From positions 1-41,801 of the forward strand of contig CANBDX010000014.1 of assembly GCA_947367315.1 (NCBI GenBank): a DNA stretch of 41,801 bases, in the 5' to 3' direction. This document shows, in pieces, positions 7,538 through 15,428 of this stretch. The position numbers and the translations under genes are program-made. Source of the DNA: an uncultured Bacteroidales bacterium (GTDB lineage Bacteria > Bacteroidota > Bacteroidia > Bacteroidales > UBA932). The first letter of the stretch is position 1. Each line of letters begins with the position of its first letter. The notes below the pieces were generated by a model, which worked only from the letters and a program-made list of their open reading frames with translations, was not told where the DNA came from and did no database searches.

Positions 7538-8905
7538 ATGAAAAGAGTCATTTATATAATAGCGAACCTACTGGCAGCACTCTCGTGTCTGTCATGCATC
7601 ACCACCCTTGACAGGGATCTTACGATAAACGTCCGTCCCGGCTCCTACGGCACGTCCGGTAACACTCGTATAGAAAGCAGCGAATCCCGTCATGTGCTCC
7701 TGCTTTATTCCGCCGGCTACACCAAGGGTCTGCCGCAATATCTGCGTGACGACATTAAAGACCTGAAGGAAGGATGGCTTCCGGGAAACAACAGAGGCGA
7801 CAACGTACTTCTTATATATTCTCACCTACCGAAGACGAACTATGACCTGGAGACCCCGACCTCACCTGTATTATTCAGGCTATACAGTGATGAGAGCGGA
7901 CAGGTTGTATCAGACACACTCATAATCTATCCACCCGGAACGATATCCGCATCCGCCCTTCAGATGAACAAGGTTATGAATTACGTAAAGGATGCATATC
8001 CGGCGAAGGGATATGGAATGATCTTTTCTTCACATGGCACAGGATACCTTCCTGCCGGTTTCTACAGCAATCCGTCAGCATTCTCATTCAAGGAGTCACC
8101 GAAGCGCAGGCCAGGCCTTTATAATCCTTCTCCCGTACCATATATGGACAGGGATTTCGACCCGTCCATGCCTGCTGTAAAAAGCCTTGGAGCTGACGTC
8201 GATTACAGCTCCGGCAGCTACATGTCATATGAAATGGAACTGGATGAATTCGCGGAAGCCATTCCGATGAAGCTTGACTATCTGTTGTTTGACGCATGCC
8301 TGATGGGAGGCGTCGAAGTGGCATACGAGCTACGTGACAAATGTGGCATGGTGGGAGGCTCTCAGACGGAAGTACTTGCAGAAGGATTGGATTACACCAC
8401 GCTTGCCAGACATCTGCTCGGTTCAAGAACGCCGGATCCGCTGACGGTATGCAAGGATTTCTTTCTGCAGTACGACAATGATTCAGGAGTGAATCGTTCC
8501 GCCACAATATCCGTCATAAATCCATCCAGGATGAATTCTCTTGTCCAAATATGCAAAACGCTGTTTATGAAGTACAGAAACGGACTGAATACACTCGAGC
8601 CGGGACGCGTACAAAGATATTTCAGGTCGGACCACCACTGGTTCTATGACCTGGAAAGCATAATATTCGAGGCAGCCAGCAAAGAAAACACAAAGACAGA
8701 GATAACAAACGCAGACATTGCAGCTCTCAGAGCAGCATTGGACGAATGCATAATCTATAAGGCAGCCACACCAATGTTCATGAACGTATTCCGCATCAAC
8801 ACCTATAGCGGACTTTCAATGTACCTGCCAAGTAACGGAACTGAATATCTTGATGCATTTTACAGGCGACTTAGCTGGAATTCAGCAACTTCCCTTGTGG
8901 AATAA
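7538..8905 (+). CDS. Clostripain-family (C11) cysteine peptidase lipoprotein
   Basis: A 455-residue lipoprotein (LSCLSC, lipidated Cys most likely residue 20). The caspase-like fold of C11 peptidases is shown by the catalytic His in MIFSSHGTGY (H166) and the nucleophile in LLFDACLMGGVEVAYEL (C254). Preceding strands HVLLLYSAG and NVLLIYSHL fit the core sheet. Clostripain-type enzymes cleave after Arg or Lys and are often self-activated. The N-terminal lipid anchor suggests the outer membrane or periplasm. It is the only gene between the divergent promoter region and the L25 leader hairpin, so it is probably monocistronic. Substrate specificity cannot be read from the sequence. Confidence 0.9.
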   Translation: MKRVIYIIANLLAALSCLSCITTLDRDLTINVRPGSYGTSGNTRIESSESRHVLLLYSAGYTKGLPQYLRDDIKDLKEGWLPGNNRGDNVLLIYSHLPKTNYDLETPTSPVLFRLYSDESGQVVSDTLIIYPPGTISASALQMNKVMNYVKDAYPAKGYGMIFSSHGTGYLPAGFYSNPSAFSFKESPKRRPGLYNPSPVPYMDRDFDPSMPAVKSLGADVDYSSGSYMSYEMELDEFAEAIPMKLDYLLFDACLMGGVEVAYELRDKCGMVGGSQTEVLAEGLDYTTLARHLLGSRTPDPLTVCKDFFLQYDNDSGVNRSATISVINPSRMNSLVQICKTLFMKYRNGLNTLEPGRVQRYFRSDHHWFYDLESIIFEAASKENTKTEITNADIAALRAALDECIIYKAATPMFMNVFRINTYSGLSMYLPSNGTEYLDAFYRRLSWNSATSLVE

Positions 8906-8924
8906 AATATTTTTACTATCTTTG
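8895..8924 (+). promoter_or_regulatory. Promoter of the L25-pth operon
   Basis: TTG (8895-8897, inside the end of the C11 gene), 19 bases, then TATCTTTG (8917-8924). Initiation should fall near 8930, at the foot of the hairpin described next, giving a leader of about 90 bases before the L25 ATG. Confidence 0.65.
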
Positions 8925-8927
8925 CGG

Positions 8928-8968
8928 CCCCATAAAAAGCAGAGGCTTTTTGGTGCAATGGGGTTTTT
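8928..8968 (+). terminator. Hairpin with U-tract in the L25 leader (terminator or attenuator)
   Basis: CCCCAT (8928-8933) pairs with ATGGGG (8958-8963) and AAAAAGC (8934-8940) with GCTTTTT (8945-8951) around an AGAG loop; GGTGCA (8952-8957) bulges on the 3' side. TTTTT follows directly (8964-8968). It could terminate the C11 transcript, or act as a structured leader or attenuator for L25, since the predicted start site is at its foot. Confidence 0.5.
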
Positions 8969-9019
8969 GAGGTAATTTCCTTAAAAACTGAGTAACACAT
9001 TTTAACAATTCTAAAGACA

Positions 9020-9616
9020 ATGAAACACATTGAACTCAACGGCCAGGTTCGCGAAGCTGGCAACAAGGCAGCCGTAAAGGCTATCCGCCGTGCAGGACAG
9101 GTTCCTTGCAACATCTATGGACTCGGAATGGAGAACATCCTCTTCTCAGTGGATGCGCAGGATCTCAAGACTATCACTCACACTCCTAACTCATACATCA
9201 TCGACCTCAAGCTTAATGACGGCAGAGGTGGTTGCGCTGTGCTTCACGAGGTACAGTATCACCCAGTGACCGATGAGGCTCTCCACGTGGACTTCCTCGC
9301 AGTAAACGAAGAGAAGCCAGTGACTATCGAGGTACCTGTTATCGTTACAGGACACGCTGAGGGTGTGAAGATGGGTGGTAAGCTCCTCGTTTCAAGCCGC
9401 AAGCTCCGCGTAAGCGCTATGATGGCTAACCTTCCTGACCTCCTCGAGGTTGATTCAACTAACCTCATGATCGGCAAGCAGATCGTAGCCGGCGACCTCA
9501 ACTACGAAGGCGTAAGCATTGTATCTCCTAAGGCTACCATCATCTGCTCTGTACGTCCTACACGTGCAACTCAGCAGGCTAAGATGGAGCAGCAGCAGAC
9601 CGGTAAGAAGAAGTAA
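9020..9616 (+). CDS. rplY: Ribosomal protein L25 (Ctc form)
   Basis: A 198-residue L25/TL5/Ctc protein: an N-terminal 5S-rRNA-binding L25 domain (about 1-95, KHIELNGQVREAGNKAAVKA and RRAGQVPCNIYG) and a C-terminal beta domain (about 98-185, VTIEVPVIVTGHAEGVKMGG), with a Gln/Lys-rich tail ending TGKKK. It binds 5S rRNA in the central protuberance of the 50S subunit. Codon use is strongly biased (CTC, GGT, AAG), as in highly expressed genes. The pth gene starts 11 bases after its stop, the usual rplY-pth pair. The leader has an unusual hairpin. Confidence 0.97.
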   Translation: MKHIELNGQVREAGNKAAVKAIRRAGQVPCNIYGLGMENILFSVDAQDLKTITHTPNSYIIDLKLNDGRGGCAVLHEVQYHPVTDEALHVDFLAVNEEKPVTIEVPVIVTGHAEGVKMGGKLLVSSRKLRVSAMMANLPDLLEVDSTNLMIGKQIVAGDLNYEGVSIVSPKATIICSVRPTRATQQAKMEQQQTGKKK

Positions 9617-9627
9617 TCCGAACTGGC

Positions 9628-10224
9628 ATGAACTATTTGATCGTCGGTCTAGGAAACATCGGCGTCGAATATGCAGAAACCAGACACAACATGGGATTTA
9701 TGGTATTGGATGCCTGGGCTCAGGCATCCAATATTGTTTTTGAGTCTGGACGCTATGCAAGCACGGCGACGATATCCTTCAAAGGAAGGAAGTTCACACT
9801 CGTGAAGCCTTCCACATACATGAATCTCAGTGGCAAGGCCGTACGCTACTGGATGAACGAGCTTAAGATTCCGGTGGAGAATCTTCTTGTCCTGTCAGAC
9901 GACCTGAACATCCCATTCGGAACGCTTCGTCTACGCAAGAACGGAAGTGCTGGGGGACACAATGGTCTGACCAATATTAATGAGCTTATAGGCACGCAGG
10001 ACTACGCCAGAATCAGGATAGGCATCGGTAATGATTTCGGTAGAGGACAACAGATAAATTACGTTCTGGGAGGACTGTCAGAGGAAGAAAAGGAGCAGAT
10101 GCCGGAAATCTGCAAGCGTGTAATCGAGGGAATAAAGGCATGGGCCACCATCGGAGCAGATCGCGCCATGAATGTAATAAACACAAAGCCAAAGCCTAAG
10201 GAAAATACCGAAAAAACAGCATAA
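9628..10224 (+). CDS. pth: Peptidyl-tRNA hydrolase
   Basis: A 198-residue bacterial Pth. It releases peptides from tRNAs that dropped off the ribosome. The active site is intact: N10 (GLGNIG), H20 (TRHNMG), N66 (STYMNLSG), D92 (LSDDLN) and N112 (GGHNGL). The C-terminus is extended and basic (TKPKPKENTEKTA). It follows L25 by 11 bases in one operon. Codons 26-36 encode a perfect 13-base-pair hairpin followed by a T-rich stretch, a terminator-like structure inside an essential gene. Confidence 0.97.
   Translation: MNYLIVGLGNIGVEYAETRHNMGFMVLDAWAQASNIVFESGRYASTATISFKGRKFTLVKPSTYMNLSGKAVRYWMNELKIPVENLLVLSDDLNIPFGTLRLRKNGSAGGHNGLTNINELIGTQDYARIRIGIGNDFGRGQQINYVLGGLSEEEKEQMPEICKRVIEGIKAWATIGADRAMNVINTKPKPKENTEKTA
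9704..9741 (+). other. Terminator-like 13-bp perfect hairpin inside pth
   Basis: TATTGGATGCCTG (9704-9716) and CAGGCATCCAATA (9721-9733) are perfect inverted repeats around a GGCT loop, followed by TTGTTTTT (9734-9741). It lies wholly inside the pth reading frame (residues 26-36). Confidence 0.8.
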
Positions 10225-10256
10225 ACCCCTGTAGAAGACAATTTTAGAGGCAAAAG

Positions 10257-10288
10257 TTTGGATTTTTCAAAAAATAGGCATAACTTGG
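10257..10288 (+). promoter_or_regulatory. Probable promoter of the histone H1-like gene
   Basis: TTTG (10257-10260), 20 bases, then TAACTTGG (10281-10288), a one-mismatch TAnnTTTG. The leader would be about 45 bases, AT-rich, with no Shine-Dalgarno. Confidence 0.4.
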
Positions 10289-10337
10289 CGAAAGTTTTTA
10301 CGAATCACAATTAATAAACCATTAAAATTTAAACACA

Positions 10338-10511
10338 ATGAAAGAGCTTGTAGATCAGATCAAGGCTGAGTATGAGGTTTATGCAAAGAACGCTGAGGCT
10401 CAGGTAGAAAAGGGTAATAAGGCTGCTGGCGCACGCGCTCGCAAGGCTGCTCTTAACCTCATGAAGTTGATGAAGGAGTTTAGAAAGGTTTCTGTTGAGG
10501 CTTCTAAATAA
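10338..10511 (+). CDS. Small histone H1-like protein (Hc1 family)
   Basis: A 57-residue basic protein, starting MKELVDQIKAEYEVYAKNAE and ending FRKVSVEASK. It is rich in Lys and Ala with a central GNKAAGARARKAALNLMKLM stretch. This is the pattern of the small histone H1/Hc1-like proteins found across Bacteroidota. They are thought to bind DNA and help organise the nucleoid, but most are uncharacterised. Codon use is of the highly expressed type. It has its own predicted promoter and a strong terminator, so it is probably a monocistronic abundant transcript. Confidence 0.9.
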   Translation: MKELVDQIKAEYEVYAKNAEAQVEKGNKAAGARARKAALNLMKLMKEFRKVSVEASK

Positions 10512-10532
10512 TTGATTCACCAACAAAAGCAT

Positions 10533-10567
10533 AACGGCTGATTCCATTGAGGAAACAGCCGTTTTTT
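10533..10567 (+). terminator. Intrinsic terminator of the histone H1-like gene
   Basis: AACGGCTG (10533-10540) pairs with CAGCCGTT (10556-10563) around a 15-base loop, followed by a run of T (10562-10567) and then ATTTT. A classic rho-independent terminator about 20 bases after the stop. Confidence 0.9.
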
Positions 10568-10638
10568 ATTTTATCATTGCAACATTTCAGAAGCATTATG
10601 CATCTATATTGCAGGTTTAGGTTTTAGTACACGTTTCA

Positions 10639-10672
10639 GGCGGGTGAAATGCAGTGATGCAGAACACCCGCC
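10639..10672 (-). terminator. Hairpin at the 3' end of the PCMD gene
   Basis: GGCGGGTG (10639-10646) and CACCCGCC (10665-10672) form an 8-bp GC-rich stem beginning six bases after the stop of the minus-strand gene. A T-rich tail is present on the plus side (ATTGTTTT) but not clearly on the minus side, so it may act in either direction. Confidence 0.55.
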
Positions 10673-10678
10673 ATTGTT

Positions 10679-11665
10679 TTACTGAGCCGGCATGACTATC
10701 CGTACATTGTCAAGCCATAAGGTATTCCCGACTCCCCCATAGAACGCCTTTCCGCAACTCGTAAGGAAATGAAGCATCATATAATTCGGCTCAGTCCCCT
10801 CCTGCGCCCATCCATCTTCCTGCACGATCACATTGTCTCCCTTGCTGTTTATTGCGTGATAAGCTGTCTCCGGATCATTCTTCAGCCCCATATAATCACG
10901 ATAGAAAGGCTCGGAAGTTATATTTCCATAGTGTATGCATATCTTGTGGTCATTCTCCCACTCTGTGACACTGGAAGTAATCCTCTCTATTCCTGTGCCC
11001 ACCCTTAAGGCATGTACATTGCCGTCCTCGTCCTCCCAACGTTTCTGCAGCACCATAGTCACCTCAGCATAATCCGGGTAGCCCATCGGCTTCAGTCTTG
11101 AGAATCCGGTACCACGGATCACTTCATTACCCACATCCGCTTTGTAATCAAACACAAGAGCCTCAGGTTTTCCATTGAACGGAAGCCCATAAATTACCTT
11201 TGCCATCGGGTTCTTCGTATCACGGATAGGCTCAGGCAATTCTCCCACAAGAAGAGCACCCTGGCAACAGACATCCATATTGATCAGGCCCAAAGCCTTG
11301 ACCTCTTCAATGTGTGTTTCAATTCTGGCACAATAACCTTCTCCCCTAGGTTCTGGAAATACCGTGTTGTTCGTCTTCACAATACCGACGACCACAGCCA
11401 GGACATTGTTGGTTCTCCACAAATATCCTTCAGGGGCCTGAAACGGTTCCTTACCAGTATTGAGGGTCTCTTTAGACCCGTAGAATTCATACAGATACTT
11501 CGTGCCTCCTCCGATGATGGCAGATTCCTGGATTTCCCTGCGGCACCAGTTGTCGAATTTTCCGTATTCGTTTATCCTCCCGACAATATCATTCTGCGAG
11601 AAGGCCACTGCAGGCCAAAACATAATAGACAACAAATAAAGTCGCCTGAATATTGGTATTTTCAT
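10679..11665 (-). CDS. Secreted protein with a putative carbohydrate metabolism domain (PCMD)
   Basis: A 328-residue exported protein with a signal peptide (MKIPIFRRLYLLSIMFWPAV, cleavage near AFSQ). The body matches the outline of the Bacteroidota PCMD domain: FDNWCRREI near the start, PEGYLWRTNN, a GALLVGELPEP strand, GLPFNGKPEALVFDYK, a mid-domain ALRVG..IERI, and the end LTSCGKAFYGGVGNTLWLDN. The domain resembles a carbohydrate-binding jelly roll, but its function is not established. The start is taken at the ATG at 11665; an ATG at 11695 lies at or before the predicted transcription start. It stands alone, divergent from the M6 operon. Confidence 0.75.
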   Translation of the reverse strand: MKIPIFRRLYLLSIMFWPAVAFSQNDIVGRINEYGKFDNWCRREIQESAIIGGGTKYLYEFYGSKETLNTGKEPFQAPEGYLWRTNNVLAVVVGIVKTNNTVFPEPRGEGYCARIETHIEEVKALGLINMDVCCQGALLVGELPEPIRDTKNPMAKVIYGLPFNGKPEALVFDYKADVGNEVIRGTGFSRLKPMGYPDYAEVTMVLQKRWEDEDGNVHALRVGTGIERITSSVTEWENDHKICIHYGNITSEPFYRDYMGLKNDPETAYHAINSKGDNVIVQEDGWAQEGTEPNYMMLHFLTSCGKAFYGGVGNTLWLDNVRIVMPAQ

Positions 11666-11696
11666 GAAAAAATGTGTAATTTGCAATTCTTGCATG

Positions 11697-11704
11697 CAAA
11701 GATA
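11697..11704 (-). promoter_or_regulatory. -7 box of the PCMD gene
   Basis: TATCTTTG on the minus strand, 31 bases upstream of the ATG at 11665. Its position rules against the upstream ATG at 11695. No matching box was found for the divergent M6 gene in the remaining 45 bases. Confidence 0.5.
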
Positions 11705-11749
11705 TGCAGGATTTACGATTTATCGAATTAACTAAAGATATTTTATCAC

Positions 11750-13900
11750 ATGAATCATCAAACGACGCGTTTGGTAACCGCTATAATTTGCATTATGCTT
11801 GCAGCCGCTGGCATGAATGCAAAACCGGCAAAGCCGGGCAAGATCAAGATAATCCAGCCTGACGGGACCACATTCACCACAACGATTAAAGGCGACGAAT
11901 GGTACCGTGTCCATACGACCGAGGACGGCAAGGCAGTCATCAAGGATAGCGATGGATGGTGGAAATATGCCATATATGATGACGCGGGAGGCAAGAGAAG
12001 TACAGGGTATCATGTAGGCAAGAGCACACCTCAGGCCGTACTCAACCAGAGTATGATCATCAATACCGGCGCGATGAAGCTGAATGCGATGAAGAAACGG
12101 GAGGAAATGCAGAGAAACATGCAGAAGAAACCCGCCTTTAAAAACGTAGCAGCAGACTCGGGAACCGAGGTCAAACGAGGGCTGGTCATATTGGCAGCAT
12201 TCGCTGATATTCCTTTCACATATAGCAGCGAGGATTTCTTGAATTCGATGAACCTCAAAGAAGGGAGTGCAAAAGAGTATTTCAACGACCAGTTCGGGGG
12301 AATGTACGACTTTGAATTTGACGTCAGTCCCATAGTCACGCTTACCGGCAACAGGAAATGGTATGGAGAGAACGACCGTAGCGGACAGGATAAACGTCCT
12401 GCAGAAATGGTAGAAGAGGCCTGCAGACTTGCACGCGAAGCGGGAATTGACTTCAGCCTGTATGACATGGACTCAGACGGAGAAGTGGATAATGTCCACG
12501 TATTCTTTGCAGGAGGAGACGAATCAGAAGGTGAAGGAGATGACTGTATCTGGGCGCACCAGTGGAACATCTCGACCGGAGCCGGACTCCCGAAGCTTGA
12601 GCTCGACGGCAAGATCATAGACCGCTATTCATGCAGCAGCGAGCTTTCAAGACCGGGCTACAGTTTTTCAAGATATGAAATGGCCGGCATCGGTGCCTTC
12701 TGTCATGAGTATTCACACACTCTCGGACTTCCGGATTTCTATGACACAAATTACGAAGAGAATGGCATGAGCGCAGGGCTATGGTACTTTACAAGCGTAA
12801 TGGACGGAGGATGCTACAATAATAACTGCAACACTCCTCCATACTATAATGTCATAGAGAGGGAAATACTGGGCCTTGTGGAGCCCGTCATCATCACGGC
12901 AGGTATGTCATGCAGCATGGGCCCTATCCATGAGAGCGGGAAATGCTACAGGATGGAGACCGACCGGAAAGACGAATACTACCTTTTCGAATGCCGTTCT
13001 GCAGAAGGATGGGACAAATATATAGGAGGGGCCGGAATGCTTGTATACCATATCGACAAGACAAACAGTTATATTTGGGATATCGGTAATACGGTAAATT
13101 CAAGTCTACAACATCAGTGCGCCGACCTCATAGAGGCTGACGGCAGAAAAGATGATTATTCCGCAGCTTCCGACGATATGGTCAGAAACATCGGAGGAAT
13201 ATTCTATCCATATAGACAGAACACCACCTTATCAGCCGGCAGTTCCCCTGCATTGAAATTTTGGAGCGGCGTAAAATGCCCGATTACAATCAAGGATATT
13301 GCCAGAAATGGGAAAGCCATAAGCTTCACTGCAGTCGGAAAGAACACAGTTACCCCTCCTAAACCCGTCGATGTGAAATTTGCGGCATTCACTGACGCCG
13401 TATTAATCAATTTCAACAGCAGTACAGAGTATATTATTGGTGACGCCAGAATACGATGCTATACAGACACATGGGAGAAGACGATAACCGTATCGCCATA
13501 TGAAAAAGGCAAATATTCCGTGACAATAGATGGTCTCAGCCCCAACGCGACCACATACAAGGCTGATATCTGGTTTGAAATAGACGAGCTGAAAGGCACT
13601 GTATTCCCAATACTCTTCATGACCAAGACGCTTCCGGAAACAGAATGGCCATATATTTATCTGAATTACGCTTCTCGCGGCGAGGACGGCAGTTTTGTAA
13701 AGGGAAGCACATTCCCGCTCAGAGTCAACAATGCCTCAAAGGCAGAGAAAATCACATGGAAGTTCAAAGGTGTAACCATCAGCCCGAAAAACGGATATTT
13801 CACTGTAAGCGAAAGCGGAACGCTCAAGGCAGAGATTTATTTCGAGGACGGCAGCAAGAGCATAATAATAAAGGAAATCACAGCTAAACAACAGGAATAA
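11750..13900 (+). CDS. Secreted M6-family metalloprotease (immune-inhibitor-A-like)
   Basis: A 716-residue exported protein with a classical signal peptide (cleavage near AGMNA, residue 24). A propeptide-like region (about 25-135) is followed by the M6 catalytic domain. The zinc motif HEYSHTLGLPD is at 319-329 (H319, E320, H323, D329), preceded by the family pattern LYDMDSDGEVDNVHVFFAG and followed by AGLWYFTSVMDGG. From about residue 530 there are beta-sandwich modules (PPKPVDVKFAAF onward). InhA-type enzymes degrade host or environmental proteins. No T9SS C-terminal domain is recognised. Its stop overlaps the start of the next gene (TAATG), tying it to a small lipoprotein. Confidence 0.9.
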   Translation: MNHQTTRLVTAIICIMLAAAGMNAKPAKPGKIKIIQPDGTTFTTTIKGDEWYRVHTTEDGKAVIKDSDGWWKYAIYDDAGGKRSTGYHVGKSTPQAVLNQSMIINTGAMKLNAMKKREEMQRNMQKKPAFKNVAADSGTEVKRGLVILAAFADIPFTYSSEDFLNSMNLKEGSAKEYFNDQFGGMYDFEFDVSPIVTLTGNRKWYGENDRSGQDKRPAEMVEEACRLAREAGIDFSLYDMDSDGEVDNVHVFFAGGDESEGEGDDCIWAHQWNISTGAGLPKLELDGKIIDRYSCSSELSRPGYSFSRYEMAGIGAFCHEYSHTLGLPDFYDTNYEENGMSAGLWYFTSVMDGGCYNNNCNTPPYYNVIEREILGLVEPVIITAGMSCSMGPIHESGKCYRMETDRKDEYYLFECRSAEGWDKYIGGAGMLVYHIDKTNSYIWDIGNTVNSSLQHQCADLIEADGRKDDYSAASDDMVRNIGGIFYPYRQNTTLSAGSSPALKFWSGVKCPITIKDIARNGKAISFTAVGKNTVTPPKPVDVKFAAFTDAVLINFNSSTEYIIGDARIRCYTDTWEKTITVSPYEKGKYSVTIDGLSPNATTYKADIWFEIDELKGTVFPILFMTKTLPETEWPYIYLNYASRGEDGSFVKGSTFPLRVNNASKAEKITWKFKGVTISPKNGYFTVSESGTLKAEIYFEDGSKSIIIKEITAKQQE

Positions 13901-14301
13901 TGAAACGTATTATAATATTCTTGACAATCATTGCATCAATTTCAGGATGCACACAATATGATGTCACAGAGCTGCTCCTGTCCAGAAACGACGTATCTCT
14001 GACATGCAGAGGCGTAGAAGAATTTGTATATGTCCCGGAAAATTGTCAGATGGGATATAACGACAAATCCAACACATTTTATGTGTACGAAGACCGTCTT
14101 TCCGACTGGTTCAGCGTAGTATGCGATGCAGATCCTTCGGCGGAAGGACAGGAATTAAAGGCTGACGTAAGCTGGACGACAAAGACAAGTACAAGGTCAT
14201 TCAAGGAACTCTCGTTCAAAGTGGAAAAGATCGATGCCGACGGGCATATCTGGCTATGGAACAGCACAAATGTAATAGGAATTGTAATTAAAAAGCTATA
14301 A
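13900..14301 (+). CDS. Small lipoprotein coupled to the M6 protease, function unknown
   Basis: A 133-residue lipoprotein (MKRIIIFLTIIASISGC, Cys17) with no domain I recognise. The mature part is beta-rich (SLTCRGVEEFVYVP, NTFYVYEDRLSDWFSV, VSWTTKTSTRSFKELSFKV), as in a single immunoglobulin-like or BACON-like fold. Its start codon overlaps the stop of the M6 protease gene, so the two are translationally coupled. A partner role such as inhibitor, chaperone or anchor is inference by analogy with Bacteroides C10 proteases, which have adjacent small inhibitor genes. The NahK-type gene begins 3 bases after its stop. Confidence 0.8.
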   Translation: MKRIIIFLTIIASISGCTQYDVTELLLSRNDVSLTCRGVEEFVYVPENCQMGYNDKSNTFYVYEDRLSDWFSVVCDADPSAEGQELKADVSWTTKTSTRSFKELSFKVEKIDADGHIWLWNSTNVIGIVIKKL

Positions 14302-14304
14302 CCG

Positions 14305-15417
14305 ATGACACAAATGAAAAATATCGTAGCAAAGTTTGCCGTAGAGGGCACTGTTACGGACATCAAGCCTCTCGGCCCCGGATTCATTAACGACACACTG
14401 ATCGTAAAGACAGAAGAAGGTCCGAAGTACATTCTTCAGAGAAAGAACCACATCGTATTCCCTGACGTACCGGGGATGATGAACAACATCATGATGGTCA
14501 CAGAACACATCAAGGCAAAGGTTGCAGCTGAGGGTGGCGACCCTATGCGAGAAGTCCTGACCATAGTGAAGAGAAAGCCGGAGAGCATATCTGCACAGGA
14601 AGCCGATCTTGCCTACAACGATCTCTATTACAAGGATGAGGAGGGCAACTTCTGGGCAATGTGCACTTTCATCGAAGGTTCAGTGACATATGAAAAGGCA
14701 GACACACCGGCCTTGGCATACAAGGGAGGACAGGGAATCGGTAAGTTCCAGGCCCAGCTCTCTGACTTCACGACCCCGTTGAGCGAGACCATCAAGGGAT
14801 TCCATAATATCCGCTGGAGATTCCAGCAGTGGGAGGAAGCCTTGAAAAGGGATGCTGCCGGACGCGTGAAGGACCTCGCTGAAGAAATCAGTTGGATCGA
14901 GTCACGCAAGGAGGAGATGCTTGGATTCTGGAGCCTTGTGGAAAACGGAACAATCCCGACACGCGTGACCCACAACGACACCAAAATCAGCAATATCCTT
15001 TTCGATGCAGAAGGCGAAGTACTATGTGTCATCGACCTTGATACCTGCATGAGCAGCACTTCCCTCAACGACTTCGGCGATGCAATCCGTTCATACACCA
15101 ATACTGGAGCCGAAGACGACCGCGACCTTTCCAAGGTCTCGATGTCACTAGAAATGTTCAAGGCATATACGGAAGGATATCTCTCCGAGCGCAAGGACAC
15201 CCTCTGCAAGAGCGAACTTGAATGGCTTGCATTCTCTGCACGATACATCACATTCGAGCAGGTACTCCGCTTCCTGATGGACTACATCGACGGTGACACC
15301 TACTACAAGACCAACGCTCCTGACCACAATCTTGTCAGAACACACGCGCAGTACAAGCTGCTGCAGTCGATGGAGGAGCAATATGACGTAATGGTGGGAA
15401 TAGTGACCAATTTCTAA
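14305..15417 (+). CDS. nahK: NahK-type N-acetylhexosamine 1-kinase (APH-fold phosphotransferase)
   Basis: A 370-residue cytosolic kinase with the aminoglycoside-phosphotransferase fold. It strongly resembles the bifidobacterial N-acetylhexosamine 1-kinase as I recall it: FAVEGTVTDIKPLGPGFIND near the N-terminus, KYILQRKNHIVFPD, the catalytic loop THNDTKISNILFD (catalytic D225, N230) and the metal-binding IDLDT (D244, D246), then LNDFGDAIR and EDDRDLSKV. NahK phosphorylates GlcNAc and GalNAc at C1 with ATP, the first step of the lacto-N-biose/galacto-N-biose route. An alternative ATG is at 14314. It sits in the M6-lipoprotein operon, close to a locus that should release GalNAc or GlcNAc; family members may act on other sugars. 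Confidence 0.83.
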   Translation: MTQMKNIVAKFAVEGTVTDIKPLGPGFINDTLIVKTEEGPKYILQRKNHIVFPDVPGMMNNIMMVTEHIKAKVAAEGGDPMREVLTIVKRKPESISAQEADLAYNDLYYKDEEGNFWAMCTFIEGSVTYEKADTPALAYKGGQGIGKFQAQLSDFTTPLSETIKGFHNIRWRFQQWEEALKRDAAGRVKDLAEEISWIESRKEEMLGFWSLVENGTIPTRVTHNDTKISNILFDAEGEVLCVIDLDTCMSSTSLNDFGDAIRSYTNTGAEDDRDLSKVSMSLEMFKAYTEGYLSERKDTLCKSELEWLAFSARYITFEQVLRFLMDYIDGDTYYKTNAPDHNLVRTHAQYKLLQSMEEQYDVMVGIVTNF

Positions 15418-15428
15418 TATAGACGGAT

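Noticed and set aside
12031..12618. 195-codon minus-strand frame inside the M6 protease gene, and similar frames in other genes (8088-8507, 14628-15251, 22534-23202, 23791-24828)
   Set aside because: They are antisense shadows of well-supported genes with Ser/Arg/His-rich translations and no domains.
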